NCBI GenBank assembly: GCA_034766995.1
Contig: CM068317.1
Span: forward strand, 8,643,501-8,707,500
Source: Acanthacorydalis orientalis
Lineage: Eukaryota > Arthropoda > Insecta > Megaloptera > Corydalidae
DNA: 64,000 nt
Direction: 5' to 3'
Each line of letters begins with the position of its first letter. Positions within the stretch are counted from its first letter, which is position 1. Both the position numbers and the translations under genes were made by a program. Below the pieces are notes generated by a model, which saw only the letters and a program-made list of their open reading frames with translations, had not been told where the DNA came from and searched no databases. This document shows, piece by piece, positions 1 through 11,903 of the stretch.

Positions 1-464
1 TCTTTCAGCTCTTCTTTCAAACGGTCCAATAGTGTTGCATAATAGACTCCTTTTATGGGGTTTCCATCGCAAGGTAGTCGATTAGGAGGATTCCTTGAGA
101 ATCCCAAAAAAACAGTGGCTATCACCTTCCCAGCCAACAAAACGGTCTTCGCTTTCTAGGGCGCACTTTCACCAGTCGTTGTCCACTGCTTTGACTGCTA
201 GTTCCATTCAAGTGTGTAGTAGTCGATCCATATTTCATCCATAGCGACGAATCGACGCAGAAAGCCTGCTAATTTTTTTCCATTTTTGCGGCAACTGCTA
301 CAATGCTCACTTCAATCATCTGTAAAATGTGAACAACGCATCGCTTCTAACTGAAATTTCGCCTATGCTAGTTTGAAAAGTGAAACTGGATAGCTGTGAT
401 GTTACCAAATGAATGGTGGCACCACATCATAGAATTCTACTAAACTTATCAAACGACCCTCGTG
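1..464 (-). mobile_element. Mariner transposon relic, cut by left window edge
   Basis: On the minus strand about 1-262 encodes a broken mariner transposase segment. FLRRFVAMDEIWIDYYT matches the block around the first catalytic aspartate of mariner DDE/D transposases (family form: FLRRFVTMDETWIHYYTPE). It is followed by QSKQWTTTGESAP, LFFWDSQGILLIDYLAME and an LDRLKEE-like piece in shifted frames. Stops interrupt it. The first Asp is present (MDEIW, Thr replaced by Ile). The rest of the catalytic domain would lie left of the window. Only about 200 bp separate this block from a probable terminal repeat near 440-463 (minus: ACGAGGGTCGTTTGATAAG), although a full mariner has over 400 bp of coding sequence there. 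The N-terminal helix-turn-helix part has therefore been largely deleted. A dead, internally deleted copy of the mauritiana/cecropia type is the best reading; the subfamily is uncertain. Confidence 0.85.
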
Positions 465-475
465 TATATATATAC

Positions 476-528
<53 letters not shown>

Positions 529-544
529 ATATGTATGTATGTAT
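463..544. repeat. (TA)n microsatellite with TACA/TATG edges
   Basis: About 80 bp of TA repeats ending in (GTAT)n. It abuts the outer end of the mariner relic, so the element's target site cannot be read. Confidence 0.95.
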
Positions 545-960
545 TTGTTACTTTCTCTTATAAAATTGGATTCGGAAAACATGCTTAATAATTATTTTTT
601 TAAATAAAAACATACCTAAGTACTAGTTGATCCATTAAACCAAAATGAATAAACGAAAGCTCATATAAATACAGGAATAATTAAGAAAATATAATTAAGA
701 GAGAAATTGATTAAAATTTGTATTTCAATTTGTTGTTGTAATTAATAAAAAGTAATAAAGAAATATATATAAACTGTAATATCAACTAGTTTTAAGTTAT
801 AGAGTTAACTAGGAATAATTTTCTCAATCACTACTAAAAAAATATTTTTATTTAGTATAAATCATTCAGTTCAAAAAATTAACATCATATATATTGAATA
901 TTGTTCATATACATCATTCTGTTCTTATACTCTTTGTCCTTTTGAACCATGTGAGTGTTA

Positions 961-1038
961 ATTCTTCACTATTAGTTTCGGTACGTTTGTCATCTTCAGA
1001 TGGATGGAGACTGCTTGTTGAAAGTGTCAGTGAAGAAT
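961..1038 (-). repeat. Family A snapback repeat, copy 1
   Basis: Bounded by ATTCTTCACT on the left and its exact reverse complement AGTGAAGAAT on the right. Inside are TTAGTTTCGGTACG and CATCTTCAGATGG. On the minus strand this gives CTGAAGATG, then about 8 bases, then CCGAAACTAA. The same arrangement recurs at 12598, 5783, 50804 and 53619. Class is unknown and there is no coding capacity. Confidence 0.7.
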
Positions 1039-1394
1039 ATATTTAGATTCAAAAGGATGAAAACAACCTAAACAATTTATCAACTGGGTCATAGGTTTGA
1101 AAATGCAATTATAATATTAAATATTAATTATATGGATCTTATTATAATAAAAATTGGAATATATGTTCAAGCATAGATTTTGATTTAGAAGCTCTATAAT
1201 TAGAAATGATTTAAGACAATATTAGGATAATTTGATTTTTAAGGTATTAATTAATGTGCTTTAGAGAAAAATCACAAAAAAATAACATATATATATATAT
1301 AATAAAATTCTAAAGAAAGAAAGACAAAGAATAATTGAAATAAACATAAATCTAGCTATTTCTGAGAGCTCAGTTAAAAGATAAATAATATAGT

Positions 1395-1860
1395 ACTTTA
1401 AAGCGAACGTTCAAACAAAAATGCGATGTAATCAATCGGAAGAATTGTGTTTTCGGCTCGCTAACAAAACGAGATCTCGAGAGAAATAAATTAATTCCCG
1501 TCGTTCAAGTAGTGCTCTTCATCGGCGTTGTTAAAAAACTAAAAGGGTTGATATCTTTTGGAAATGTGTAAAAGGAGGGAATAAATTAACATGGAAAAGA
1601 ATGGTGGTAGAAACTGTTCAACTTTTAATATTTCCTTTAAGATAAGATATATAAATTAGCGAAGAGTTAACCGTAGTTGACTTTTATGGTTTTTCGCTGG
1701 TGCGAAAAGAAATTCTCGTGTACCTAGATGCAATTTATTCAGTTGACTTATCGTTAGATATCGCCACAGAGCGCGGGTTATTACGGCTTATTGTTTACTT
1801 TTATAATTAAATCTCGAAAGAATTATGATTTACTAAAATAACTTTTATCAACGTTCGTAT
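1395..1860. other. GC-richer single-copy island
   Basis: Compared with its flanks this stretch has many CpGs (CGAACG, TCGGCTCGC, ACGAGATCTCGAG, CATCGGCG, GAGCGCGGG) and no simple repeats. No reading frame stands out. Homeodomain-type TTTATTC/TTATTA words occur but are expected by chance in AT-rich DNA. It may be conserved non-coding DNA; alignment to related species would decide. Confidence 0.35.
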
Positions 1861-1890
1861 ATACATATATCTTTTATACATACATACATA

Positions 1891-1894
<4 letters not shown>

Positions 1895-1936
<42 letters not shown>
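1895..1936. repeat. (TA)n microsatellite
   Basis: About 42 bp of TA, preceded by a short (ATAC)n run near 1878-1890. Confidence 0.95.
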
Positions 1937-1938
<2 letters not shown>

Positions 1939-1939
1939 C

Positions 1940-4650
1940 ATATATTTTTGAAAAAAAATTATAGGATAAATCGCTTATACAGAATAATTTAATTTAAATT
2001 TATATACACAATAAATAATCATTTTGAAGAGGCTTCATATAATTGGTTAATACTTTAATGTTTTTTTTTTAAAAATAAAACTATTAAAGTGTTTCATAAA
2101 TATAAATTCCTAATACACACAGCTTTTAATACAAAATCAAGTTTAGATTTATATACAAATTTATTAGCTAATATTCTATTGAGCACAATAATCTCAAAAA
2201 AGTGCTCATTAACATTAAAAGAATGATCGTTTTCCTTTAAGATCAGCTAAATATCTGCTTTCTATGATTGGTTTCAGTACGAGTGCTTTCTCAAAATGGG
2301 TTTTGAATACTAAACTGATTTATTAAGTTTTCAAAATCCATTTAAAAATGGTATAAGTGCCATTTTCACTCTATGAGTCTTTATAATTAAGTAAATCGCT
2401 TGATAGTCTATTTATAAAATCTATTCACACTTAACAATAAATTTTGATTCTGCAGCCAAAGTTAAGGGTATCGTACAGAATTGACTGGAGAAATAAATAC
2501 TAGTTTTATGCATTGGTGAAATGAAAAACTTGTTATAGTTAGAAGAACTATATTCAAGATGATGATGATTATATTAAAAAGAAATACACCATTTTTCCTA
2601 TCTGTTTCTCATTTAATTTCATTCGAATGTTTCAAACTGATCATGAGTTATGAAGTCCTGTTTTAAGTTTGTCTGCTATCGTTTATATTAATTATGAATC
2701 CAACCTGTTCGATTTTCTATTTAGAAAATTGAAAAATAAATTTTCAATAATCGTTCTGTGTATTTGAAAAATGTGATATTTGCTTAGTTTTCTAACACAT
2801 TCGTTGTCATAAAATTGAATCTCAATGTCTTAGTTTTTTTAAATATTAAATCACAAAGTAATCAAATATAATAAAATATATATTTGTCCGTAATTATTGT
2901 ATTAATAATTATTTTCAAATATATTTTCTTTAAAAAATAATGGCTCAATTATAATTATTATGCTAGTTAATTTATTAATTATAATTCTCAGCTTTTATAT
3001 GAATCTGTTGATCATTATCCAGGTTACTTTCGTCTTTCTCGCTCACTTGAGTTTCTATTTTACACTACTAGTTTAGGCTTGTATAACATTTTCAAGTAGA
3101 TTTTATTCAGGTATCCAAAATCTATCTGATCATGTCATACATACCAAACCTAATAGTAAGAAAAAGCAACCAGGATACTTTATTAATTCTTTTTTATTCT
3201 GTTGTATATGAATAATTGACTATATAATATTTAACGATCATTTCCTTATAATTAGGAACATACATTTAAGTTACAATTTTTTTTAAGTATTATATAATAT
3301 ATATTTCCTTCAATAATAATTCATTGCAGGATAAAATATATCTATCAGTTTTTCCAGATTGAACGGTTTTGTATTTCTTACACACATTTTCAATGTGTTT
3401 CTGATATTCTTATCATACTTATCAAAAGCATTGTTCTTTTTGATTGATTTTTTTATTAACTATGTGACTTGTCTGTCTATTGAATTATATTTTAGAAATG
3501 TATTCTACCTATTTACATTTTAAAGTCTATAAAAATTTATGAACAAAATATAAATAAGCTATAGCTTATTTAAACAATATATCTTAATATCCAAATTGAA
3601 GATATTATTTCTTTTGGAAGTATTCAATTAATTTACTCAGCTTATTTTTTTACAGAAATGATATATGTCTGAACTGATAATACAATTTAATAGAAAATAC
3701 GTGTATATTTAATAATAAAATACGTGTTATAGAAATTACATGGAGAAAAAATATTTTAAACTATTACTATAAAAGAAAAAAATAAAATGTATGCAAACGC
3801 AATAATGAGTTTTTGATATAATAAAAGTATCTATATGAAACTAAAAGCTTATAAATATTGTAAAGCAATAAATCAACATAGACGTATTATTACCCTAAGA
3901 CAAGCTTTTTTTAATTTTAATTATGTATTATACACAAGACCAGTAGCAGAGATAATGAAATAAGAGAATTAAATATTCTTCCTCAGATTTTTAATTAAGA
4001 ACGGAAAACATATTTTTAATAAAGAGATACTTTGTACGATTCATCGTATAAATAAAAATAGAAATAATCCTTTAACTTTATCATGAACTCTCCTCCTAGT
4101 CTTAATTACAAATCTTATAGCACATAAAATTGATAGATTTATTTTTACAGGGGAACGAATTTGAAAAAAAAGAACACTCTGGGAAAAAGGGTGGCGTTCA
4201 GATCTACACAGTCGCTATTTTCCTTTTCTTTTTTTTCTTGTATTCAAGCTGTTTGTGTGTATGTGTGTGTATATATGTTTTTTATCGCCATTCAATCCAA
4301 CCCTTTTTTAATCTAAAGTAATCAGAAGTTGAGTTTTTCTTTTGTTACGCGTCAATTGTTCCCCGAGTTAATTTTTCCGTTTTGTTAGTTTTTTGTTTTA
4401 TGTTCTTTTGTGTTTTGATGAAACCACTTTTGATTATTGTGTGTATATAAAATATATAGTTTATATTTTCTTTTCTTTATTATGCTTTGAAAACTCTAAT
4501 TTAATTATTTATTTTCATTACGTTTTTATTTACCCGTGAATTTTTTTTCTCCATATATTTCTTTTTCCAGTTTCAACCATATAAATTAATAATCAAGAGA
4601 GTATTGTTTTTCTATATGAATTGCGAAGACTGCTAATTAAAAATCAATAA
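1940..4650. other. AT-rich DNA, no gene seen
   Basis: Very AT-rich with short A and T runs and stops in all frames. I see only two weak family A traces (2262-2293 and 3052-3110). A pyrimidine tract with AG near 4140-4150 could mimic a splice acceptor, but the downstream frame runs straight into T-rich and GT-repeat sequence, so I do not call an exon. Confidence 0.6.
3052..3110 (-). repeat. Degenerate family A repeat
   Basis: Contains TACACTACTAGTTTAGGC and ACATTTTCAAG, matching family A's CACTACTAGTTTCGG and CATCTTCAG blocks at the expected spacing. The CGAAAC box is mutated. Confidence 0.4.
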
Positions 4651-5065
4651 TAAATTATAAAAGAACGGTCGCGAAACTGGGACGTGTTATTTTTGTATAA
4701 AAATAATTTATATTTCGGTTATGTAAATAAACTGAGATATTAATTGAATCGAAATAAAAATTTATAACACTTTTTTACTAGTGTAGTATACGTTTAATGT
4801 TCGAACGTTAATTTTTTTCTTATAATAAATTATAATCAATAGAGCATAAATATAAAACAAGTTTTCGAATTATATTTTAGCCAGTGTTGAAATTATTTTT
4901 CGGTCATCAAGAAATTGTTCAATTTTCATAATAATAAATCATTATGTAGCCATGTAAACCGATATTAATATAATATTATATTATGAACTATCGACTAGCA
5001 CGACGGGTAATTTTAATTTATAAGAAAATGCGCCTCACCGAGTCTTAGAACCATTGATCAGATAT
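4650..5065. other. Weak GC-richer patches
   Basis: Two short CpG-bearing patches (ACGGTCGCGAAACTGGG near 4665 and GCACGACGGGTAA near 4998, with GCGCCTCACCGAG after it) in AT-rich DNA. No frame or RNA gene recognised. This is the weakest of the island calls. Confidence 0.2.
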
Positions 5066-5403
5066 TTCAAAGATTAATTCAGTTTTAAAAACAGAATACA
5101 ATGCTGTTCAAGTTAAAATATTTATAAGAGTAGGATATTTATTATTCATATAATTTAATAATTGGTAATTATTGTCTTTAAGTATTTATTTACCAATATA
5201 TAATGATGGTATGCAAATGTGTGTTTTGTAAATTTAAATTTACTTTATAGAATATTTATTCACTTATTTATAAGATTATAAATTTGTATATAGATTTTAT
5301 AAATCATTTTTTAAAAAAATATCTATTTTTTCTTAAATGATACAAATATTTTTTTATTACAATAAAATAGAACTGACATGCATTCAGTTCACTTCGTTAA
5401 AAA

Positions 5404-5407
<4 letters not shown>

Positions 5408-5441
<34 letters not shown>
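5408..5441. repeat. (TA)n microsatellite
   Basis: About 34 bp of TA. An open frame running through it (5378-5650) is low-complexity read-through, not a gene. Confidence 0.95.
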
Positions 5442-5448
<7 letters not shown>

Positions 5449-5782
5449 TATTTTATTTGAAAAATTAGACTTTACTGTAGGGATGATTATGTCGCTATTG
5501 AAGTGTATATTAAGAATTCATTGTAAAGTAATAATAATTAACATAAGTAGTATAAGTAAAATAAAAATAACTAATAATCAATTATTGAAATTTTTAGTCA
5601 AAGAAAACATATATAGTCAGAGAAGTGTGAAAATGAGAAAAGAAATTTAGTTCCATTATTAAGACTGATTTGCTAAAATCAACCAGTTATTTACACTAAA
5701 TTGTACACTTAAAATAATATTTCTTCACAAATTGATCAACTTATTTCGTATAAAATTACATTTTTCTTCTCATTTCAATATC

Positions 5783-5826
5783 TGTTTTCCACTATTAGTT
5801 TAAGCACGTGTATCATCTTTATGTAG
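5783..5826 (-). repeat. Family A repeat, partial copy
   Basis: TTCCACTATTAGTTTAAGC followed by ACGTGTATCATCTTTATG. It retains the palindromic CACGTG centre seen in the copy at 50804. The other arm is lost. Confidence 0.5.
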
Positions 5827-6164
5827 ACTTGAATTAATTTGATTTATTTGATATAATTTCAAAATAAAGCGATGTAAATATTTTATTGTAGCTATACAAA
5901 TAAATTTAAATCAAATTTTGTATTATAGTACATTTTTGATTTTACTTATTAATTATAAAGAGTAAGAATTCCATTTTACAAATGCTTGACAAATAGTATC
6001 TATATGAAATTGTGGATTCAATAAATAGTGCATTATACATTTTGAAGAACAATATACTACATAATTACGTGAAAAATTATAATTATATATAAATCTTTTC
6101 TAAGTTTTTATTTATAATTCTTTGATAAAAATATACATTCATTGATATTCTCCATCTTCCTAAT

Positions 6165-6660
6165 CGTTGAAAAGAAATATTTTCTACACAAAATAATCCA
6201 TAATAACATAAACCATTAGTTAATATTATTGTATAAACTCCTATTCAACTTCGCAATGATATTGATATCATTCCAGCTAAAGTAATTCCTATATGTGCAA
6301 CTCTGAAATAACCAATTATAGATTTTATATCTAGTTGATAAATAAAATTTATACTTACTATAAAACAACCAATTAATGAAATTCTAATTCAAATATCGTT
6401 ATATAATAAACCAACTCTTCTCATTATTAAAATAAACGGTACTAACCCATAACCTCCTCATTTTAATATAATTCCAGCCAAAATTATAGAACCTGCAATT
6501 GAAGACTCAACATGAGCTTTTGACAAACATAAATATATTAAAAAGATAGGCATTTTTACTCAAATATTAAAATTATTTTTATATAAAATAAAAAATCAAC
6601 ATCTCTTAATATAATTTAATTCTGTTAATAAATATAGAATTATAAAGTCTCTACTTAAAA
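6165..6660 (-). pseudogene. ND4 (numt): Nuclear mitochondrial insertion: fragment of ND4
   Basis: Read on the minus strand with the invertebrate mitochondrial code this gives a continuous frame of about 160 codons. It contains [37 protein letters not shown], then IGYFSVAHMGITLAGM and NGLCYYGLFCVENISF. These are the conserved core of NADH dehydrogenase subunit 4, which carries a proton channel of respiratory complex I (family forms: LPKAHVEAPVSGSMILAG, YSSVAHMG, HGLCSSGLF). TGA is needed for Trp in LKWGG and AGA for Ser, so it cannot be a nuclear gene. The N-terminal third and the C-terminus are missing, and the sequence drifts from ND4 beyond both ends. I saw no TAA or TAG in frame, which suggests a fairly recent transfer. 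A mis-joined mitochondrial read is the alternative. Confidence 0.9.
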
Positions 6661-6664
6661 TAAT

Positions 6665-7470
6665 TAAGAGTAACTTGAGAAATGACATGGATTTTTTAAA
6701 AAAAGAGTATTTCATTGAAAAAAAAACATTTTTTTAAAAAAACAATTCTGTGATATTTTTTTGATAAGAAAATATAATTGTGAAGTGAATAATTAATTAA
6801 TTTATTTATTGATCACTTTTTCGATTACAAAATTTCACACCATGTATTTAAAAACATATTTCTCTTGGAATATTTGTTAAATGTTTAACTGTGGATTTGA
6901 TTTTAAATCTTTGAATTTTTATCACACCATTTACACTTTTAAATACAAAAAACTTCTTAACAACAAAAAAATTAAAACTTTATTTTTTTAATATTTTATA
7001 ACCTTTAGGACAAAATCGTCTCTTTGACATTCAAGAATATAGTTTTTCTCAATATGCATTTTTAAAATAATGTTTAATATTCAAGACATATTGATTATTT
7101 GCCTATTATATGACAAACACTCAAATACGAGAAGTTCACAAATATCAAAGGTGAATATAAGTCTAAAACTTGGAAATACTTATTTAATATATATATATAA
7201 TGTATATTTCAATACAAGTTGAGGTGACATTTAAAATAAAAATATTTATTCACAAATCGTAAGAATGGATCTGAAGAGGCGGAGAAAAAAAACAGAAACA
7301 AAAATAAAAAACACACATTTTAATTAAAAAATATCACAATTCTATCCAATCAAAAATTAATTTATCAATGAAAACAAAGAAATAATAACGTTTCATGTTT
7401 GAAAAAGGGTTACGATGTTGGCAAAATAAAATAAAAAAAAAATGAATAAAACGACAGCCTGCATAATATT
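6665..7470. other. AT-rich DNA, no gene seen
   Basis: A- and T-run rich sequence with a short TA tract near 7181-7201. No transposon signature or frame recognised. Confidence 0.55.
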
Positions 7471-7910
7471 TTTCCCGTTCTCTCGCGAATCACAAAGTCA
7501 AACAAATTAAAAACACAAGTTACTCTTTTCATTAGGAGAGTAATGTGAAAGAAATAATATTCTTTATCGAAATCATTCGTTGGATTTTTAATTAATTTTT
7601 TCCAGTGCCGTTGCAAAGTCATAAAAATACACGCCGTCGTTTCTGACGCGAATGTGCCGCTGCTCCGGAAAAAAATATATATTCAATTAGACTCCGTGCC
7701 TCTCTCTGATATCGTTTCGAATCGTTCATTGCTCGTGTAAAAGTTATGCGTTTCTAATGAATCGACTAATTTAATTATAGGTCCGTTTTTGATATATTAC
7801 TTCGATAATTTTTTTCATCGCCATTGTCGTGCTTTTTATTGCATTTATTATGATTCCATTTGCGGACATTTATTTTGTTCATTCATCTATTGTATTCTCA
7901 GTTTTCGTTT
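7470..7910. other. GC-richer single-copy island
   Basis: CpG-bearing, non-repetitive sequence (CACGCCGTCGTTTCTGACGCG, GCCGCTGCTCCGG, CTGATATCGTTTCGAATCG). No frame of note. It includes TCATAAAAATAC and GCATTTATTATG, which resemble Hox/Cdx-type sites, though such words are common in this base composition. Candidate conserved non-coding element; inference only. Confidence 0.35.
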
Positions 7911-7955
7911 CAATTTTTAATTCGGGAATTTCATTCAATTAACATTTATGTATTT

Positions 7956-7958
<3 letters not shown>

Positions 7959-8008
<50 letters not shown>

Positions 8009-8016
8009 ATATATAC
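7959..8016. repeat. (TA)n microsatellite
   Basis: About 58 bp of TA with TATG interruptions at the right end. Confidence 0.95.
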
Positions 8017-8255
8017 AGTAAAATTAATTAATAAATAAAATATTTTATATAAAATTGGTTTAATATTGTTATTAAGAGTTGTAGAATTAATTTTTGTATT
8101 TAAAATTAATTGTAAATTTACTCAAAAAAAACCTAGTCATATACCCAATACAGATCTGACACTGCGATTAAATTCTCATTTCCAAATGAATTCTTTTTCC
8201 ATTCTGCAAATCATACATAATATATCTAGTCGAAAACATTATATAAATTATTATT

Positions 8256-8325
8256 GATTATTTCTGATTGTTTATTGAGCGCATTTCGATTGAAATGCTA
8301 TTATCTTCAGAGCATCAAAATAGAG
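8256..8325 (+). repeat. Family B MITE-like repeat, internal part
   Basis: GATTATTTCTGATTGTTTA followed by GCGCATTTCGATTGAAATGC and TATTATCTTCAGAGCATC. The same block recurs at 13958, 34140, 37961, 49015 and, reversed, at 10828 and 63620. Ends not recognisable here. Confidence 0.6.
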
Positions 8326-8610
8326 TAGATATTTTTTGAAGCTATATACTTAAAATATACTAATTCTAATATTAGTACATAGAGAAGTACATTTTTAAAA
8401 ATTAAATTAAAAAGAACGTTTTTAAATGCTAAGGAAAAAGAAACAATGATAAAATAGCAGTATAGTTAGCCGATGTTTTAATTTTTGGGACTATTTTTAT
8501 AAGTGAATACTTAAGCACTTATAAAATTCATAAACATTTATTTAAAAAAAATGTTCAGATTTGTTTTCAATTTTTATTTAGCAATTTTAAATAATGTGTG
8601 AATTAATGAA

Positions 8611-8613
<3 letters not shown>

Positions 8614-8693
<80 letters not shown>
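8614..8693. repeat. (TA)n microsatellite with TGTG centre
   Basis: About 80 bp of TA interrupted once by TGTGTGTATG. Confidence 0.95.
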
Positions 8694-8694
<1 letters not shown>

Positions 8695-8818
8695 TGCACA
8701 GGGGCCCAAAGAAATGTATAAACACTTCAACGTACAAAATATCTGCTTAAAAAATTTATTATTAAAATTATACTCACATCAAGAGATGTCTGAGAATCAA
8801 ATTTGATTTTTACTATTA

Positions 8819-9500
8819 TACCAGGTACTCAAAGTGGTTACCATTAGCGTTCAGTCACTTTTGATTTCGGCAAACTATTGCACGAGCAACTTTACCCAAA
8901 GTGTCCATTATAATTGCTGTGTACGATATTTCAACCTTCCTCATCCCTCAACCACTACAATATTGAATTCTTCGATCAGGGTTGTCTACATTCATGGCAT
9001 GTAAAAATCTTTGGATTTTCCATTTTGCTCTCTTAAGAATGTGTTGTATGTTTGATCTGCTAACTCCTGTCTCACGTACAGATTTTTTTATCGGATTTTT
9101 GTGGCAAGCGTGTAAGCTGTTCCAACTACACAGGACTTGTGACTGCGCGAGATATCCCGGATCTTTTCATGTCCACATCACGCACGGTACCATCGGTTTC
9201 AAATCTATCACGAATGTATATAATTATCAGGTGTAAGATTATATTGCAAAATCATGCCACTATTGTTGTTGTACTTCGCCTACATTCTCAAATTTAAAAT
9301 ACCACTTCAAAACGGTATTGCGTTGCTCTAACAACAAGTATGCCTCTGATATTTTGTTTGACTGCCGGTCGCATGGTGACTCTAACATTCCTGTGATTAA
9401 CGAAATCTTCTAAGAGAACATTTTACGAAACATTGCCTACCTAATTCGATCCAACAATGAAGAAAATCCATAGATAACCTATTAAAGTGTGTTTACATCT
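8819..9500 (-). mobile_element. IS630/Tc1-mariner relic: HTH fused to extreme C-terminus
   Basis: Minus-strand translation gives, in broken frames, LEQRNTVLKWYFKFENVGEV, then SVRETGVSRSNIQHILKRAK and HAMNVDNPDRRIQYC. These match the bipartite helix-turn-helix region of a widespread insect Tc1-mariner transposase type (family: SVRQTARETGVSKSSVHRIL, LNEDDPDRRVQFCEW). The frame then jumps directly to DTLGKVARAIVCRNQK and ANGNHFEYL, the last residues of such transposases (family: the C-terminal NGDHFEHLL-type tail). The whole DDE catalytic domain is deleted, leaving about 680 bp. The right side in transposon orientation ends near TACCAGGTACTCAAAGTGG, a plausible terminal repeat. Several stops show it is dead. 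An open frame on the plus strand (8982-9236) is its antisense shadow. Confidence 0.75.
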
Positions 9501-9529
9501 AATGAAATACAATTTAATGTATTAAATAC

Positions 9530-9530
<1 letters not shown>

Positions 9531-9590
<60 letters not shown>

Positions 9591-9602
9591 TATAGAGAGA
9601 GC
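9531..9602. repeat. Compound (CT)n(TA)n(GA)n microsatellite
   Basis: (TC) about 20 bp, then (TA) about 40 bp, then ATAGAGAGAG. The ends are mutually complementary, so the tract is a near-palindrome that can extrude as one hairpin. Confidence 0.95.
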
Positions 9603-9604
9603 AA

Positions 9605-10425
9605 CTAATATTAAGAATGTTTCTTTAAATGGTCAATAATATAAGTCAAATCACTTTTATACTTGAATTTATTTCACTAGTTTGCTAAATTAATTGTCAA
9701 TTCTGAGTTAAATTTAAAATTATTCAAAATATTATTAAATTTGACATATATAAATAAACGTATATAAAAATTTATATTCCCTTAAAAGACCAATAACAGA
9801 AGGTAATTCATTTATATTACATTTTTGATGAATTTTGAGTTAATTCTAAATTTATTTTTAAAAAAATACTTAAGAATTACTATGCGAATTTCCTATGTTG
9901 ATAAGTATTTAATATACAGTTTATATATATATATATATATATTTGTATGTATAGAAAAAGAGAGAGAGGTAGATAGACGTATAGATATAATAGTCTTAAA
10001 TATGAATAGTGTTGATAGTTCTAAAAATTAAAATACAACTACCTCTACTATTACTTTTTATCTATTTATGTACATATATATATATAATAACTTGATGTTA
10101 AAAACTTATGTCATCAACATATAAAATTCTTAGTGTTCCCTTAAATATTATTTGTTCGAAAATAAATTTAAAATAAAATTAAAATTCATATAAAAATATA
10201 AGTGCCTTACATTCTACTTTTATTTTTTTTACATAAATTTAAATATTTATTTCCCCTTTTTTATATATGTATATAATTTTTTATAAAAATTTTGATAATT
10301 AAAATTTTAACTTCTCATTAACAATTATTTCAACAAACTAATGAAAAAATTGGAAATACAAACATGCTTTACTTTATGTTGTTGACCATTTATTTTAATT
10401 CAAAATTTAATATCTCCATATTGTT
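9605..10425. other. AT-rich DNA with short TA tracts
   Basis: Contains small TA runs at about 9921-9942 and 10074-10087 and a purine run AAAAAGAGAGAGAGG near 9955. Nothing else recognised. Confidence 0.55.
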
Positions 10426-10447
10426 ATATACATACATACATACATAC

Positions 10448-10496
<49 letters not shown>
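10425..10496. repeat. (TACA)n(TA)n microsatellite
   Basis: (CATA) units pass into TA repeats, about 72 bp in total. Confidence 0.95.
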
Positions 10497-10499
<3 letters not shown>

Positions 10500-10827
10500 C
10501 ATACCTTAAAGAAATATCTGAAAAAAAATTAAAAAAATATTTCAACAAGTCATTTAAATAAATTATAACAATTTCAAATCGTTAGCATGAGCACTTAAAC
10601 ATATAGCTTTAAAATATATATCTTGGCCCTAATAATTAATATTTTCAATAGTCCTAAATACCAAAATACAGATACTTTTACTATTTTTTCTCATTATGTT
10701 TTGTTTCTCAGAATTTGAAAAAAGTTTTTTTTAATTTAATTTTTAAAAACTTCTTTACTTGCTAATATTATAATTTATTATTTTATTGCAAATATGTAGC
10801 TACAAAAAAAATATATTTATTATATCT

Positions 10828-10885
10828 TGATGCTCTCAACATTATGGCATTGCATCGAAATGGGCACAAAAATGAATATTTCAAT
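10828..10885 (-). repeat. Family B repeat, partial copy
   Basis: Minus strand reads CCCATTTCGATGCAATGC, then ATAATGTTGAGAGCATCAAG, the internal block of family B with the TCTTCAG changed to TGTTGAG. Confidence 0.5.
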
Positions 10886-11164
10886 TAAATATTTAGTATT
10901 TTCTTCATTTTATATTACAGGTATTTGCATATAAAAGAAAAAAACAATTAAATATATATAATTAGGCACAAAAATGTAATATTAAAAACTGTATAATAAT
11001 CAAAACTATCAAAATTATCTAACCACCTTTACAATTCCTTATGAAAAAAGTCAGTACAAAAAATATCAAAACCGAATACACAGAGATGCAAATATCAGAT
11101 ATATTCATTTGTAATTCAACAAACAAAAACTGTAATAATTAAATCAATCTTATTATATTTCATA

Positions 11165-11500
11165 AGAACGCCAATTACAACTCTACAGACAGTGAATGTT
11201 ATTGAAGACAATCGGCAGCCTTTGGTGTTCATTGCGAGTAGATAATAATCGAAATCTTAATCAAATCCAAAGTCAATTTCAATCAAATTGTACGTACTGA
11301 TGGAATCATTAGAATCGAATATTAAAACTTCTGTATTGCTACTGTGCGGTATATAATATCCTGCTGTTCAACGTAACTGAAATTCTGAAGATATACATCC
11401 AGTTTCGTTCCTTTTCACTGACTTGAACAATGGAAAGGATGTAGTTATGTTTTCTGAGACCGTATATTCATCAATACTTTTCCAATAGGTTCGGATCACA
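11165..11500. other. GC-richer single-copy island
   Basis: Contains CAATCGGCAGCCTTTGGTG, TTGCGAGTAG, CTGTGCGGTATATAATATCC and CGTTCCTTTTCACTGAC. No frame of note and no repeats. Possible conserved non-coding DNA. Confidence 0.3.
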
Positions 11501-11550
11501 CGTGTTGTTTAATTAAATTCATTAATATATATATATTTTATACATAATAC

Positions 11551-11552
<2 letters not shown>

Positions 11553-11597
<45 letters not shown>
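11553..11597. repeat. (TA)n microsatellite
   Basis: About 45 bp of TA, with a smaller run at 11523-11536. Confidence 0.95.
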
Positions 11598-11601
<4 letters not shown>

Positions 11602-11801
11602 TTAATGAGAATTAAAATAAAATTAGTTATAAAATATTAATTGAAGTCTCTTAATAAGTAATCATAAGATATAAAATATATTCGTTTTAAAAAAATAAAA
11701 TAAAAATTATAATTTGTTAATTATAATATTTTTAATATTCTTTCTTATATATTTTTTTAAAATAAATTTAAAAATGGCTACTTCAGTGTAAATATTTCTA
11801 A

Positions 11802-11803
<2 letters not shown>

Positions 11804-11841
<38 letters not shown>
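11804..11841. repeat. (TA)n microsatellite
   Basis: About 38 bp of TA. Confidence 0.95.
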
Positions 11842-11844
<3 letters not shown>

Positions 11845-11900
11845 CAATTTAATAAATATTTTCTTTTCACATTTTTTTTATTCTTCATGGTAGTTAATTC

Positions 11901-11903
<3 letters not shown>

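Noticed and set aside
4130..4321. Exon starting after the TTATTTTTACAG acceptor-like site at about 4140-4150
   Set aside because: The downstream frame becomes T-run and GT-repeat low-complexity within 30 codons and matches nothing known.
8982..9236. 84-codon plus-strand frame with Cys and His residues
   Set aside because: Antisense to the Tc1-mariner relic, whose minus-strand motifs explain the sequence.
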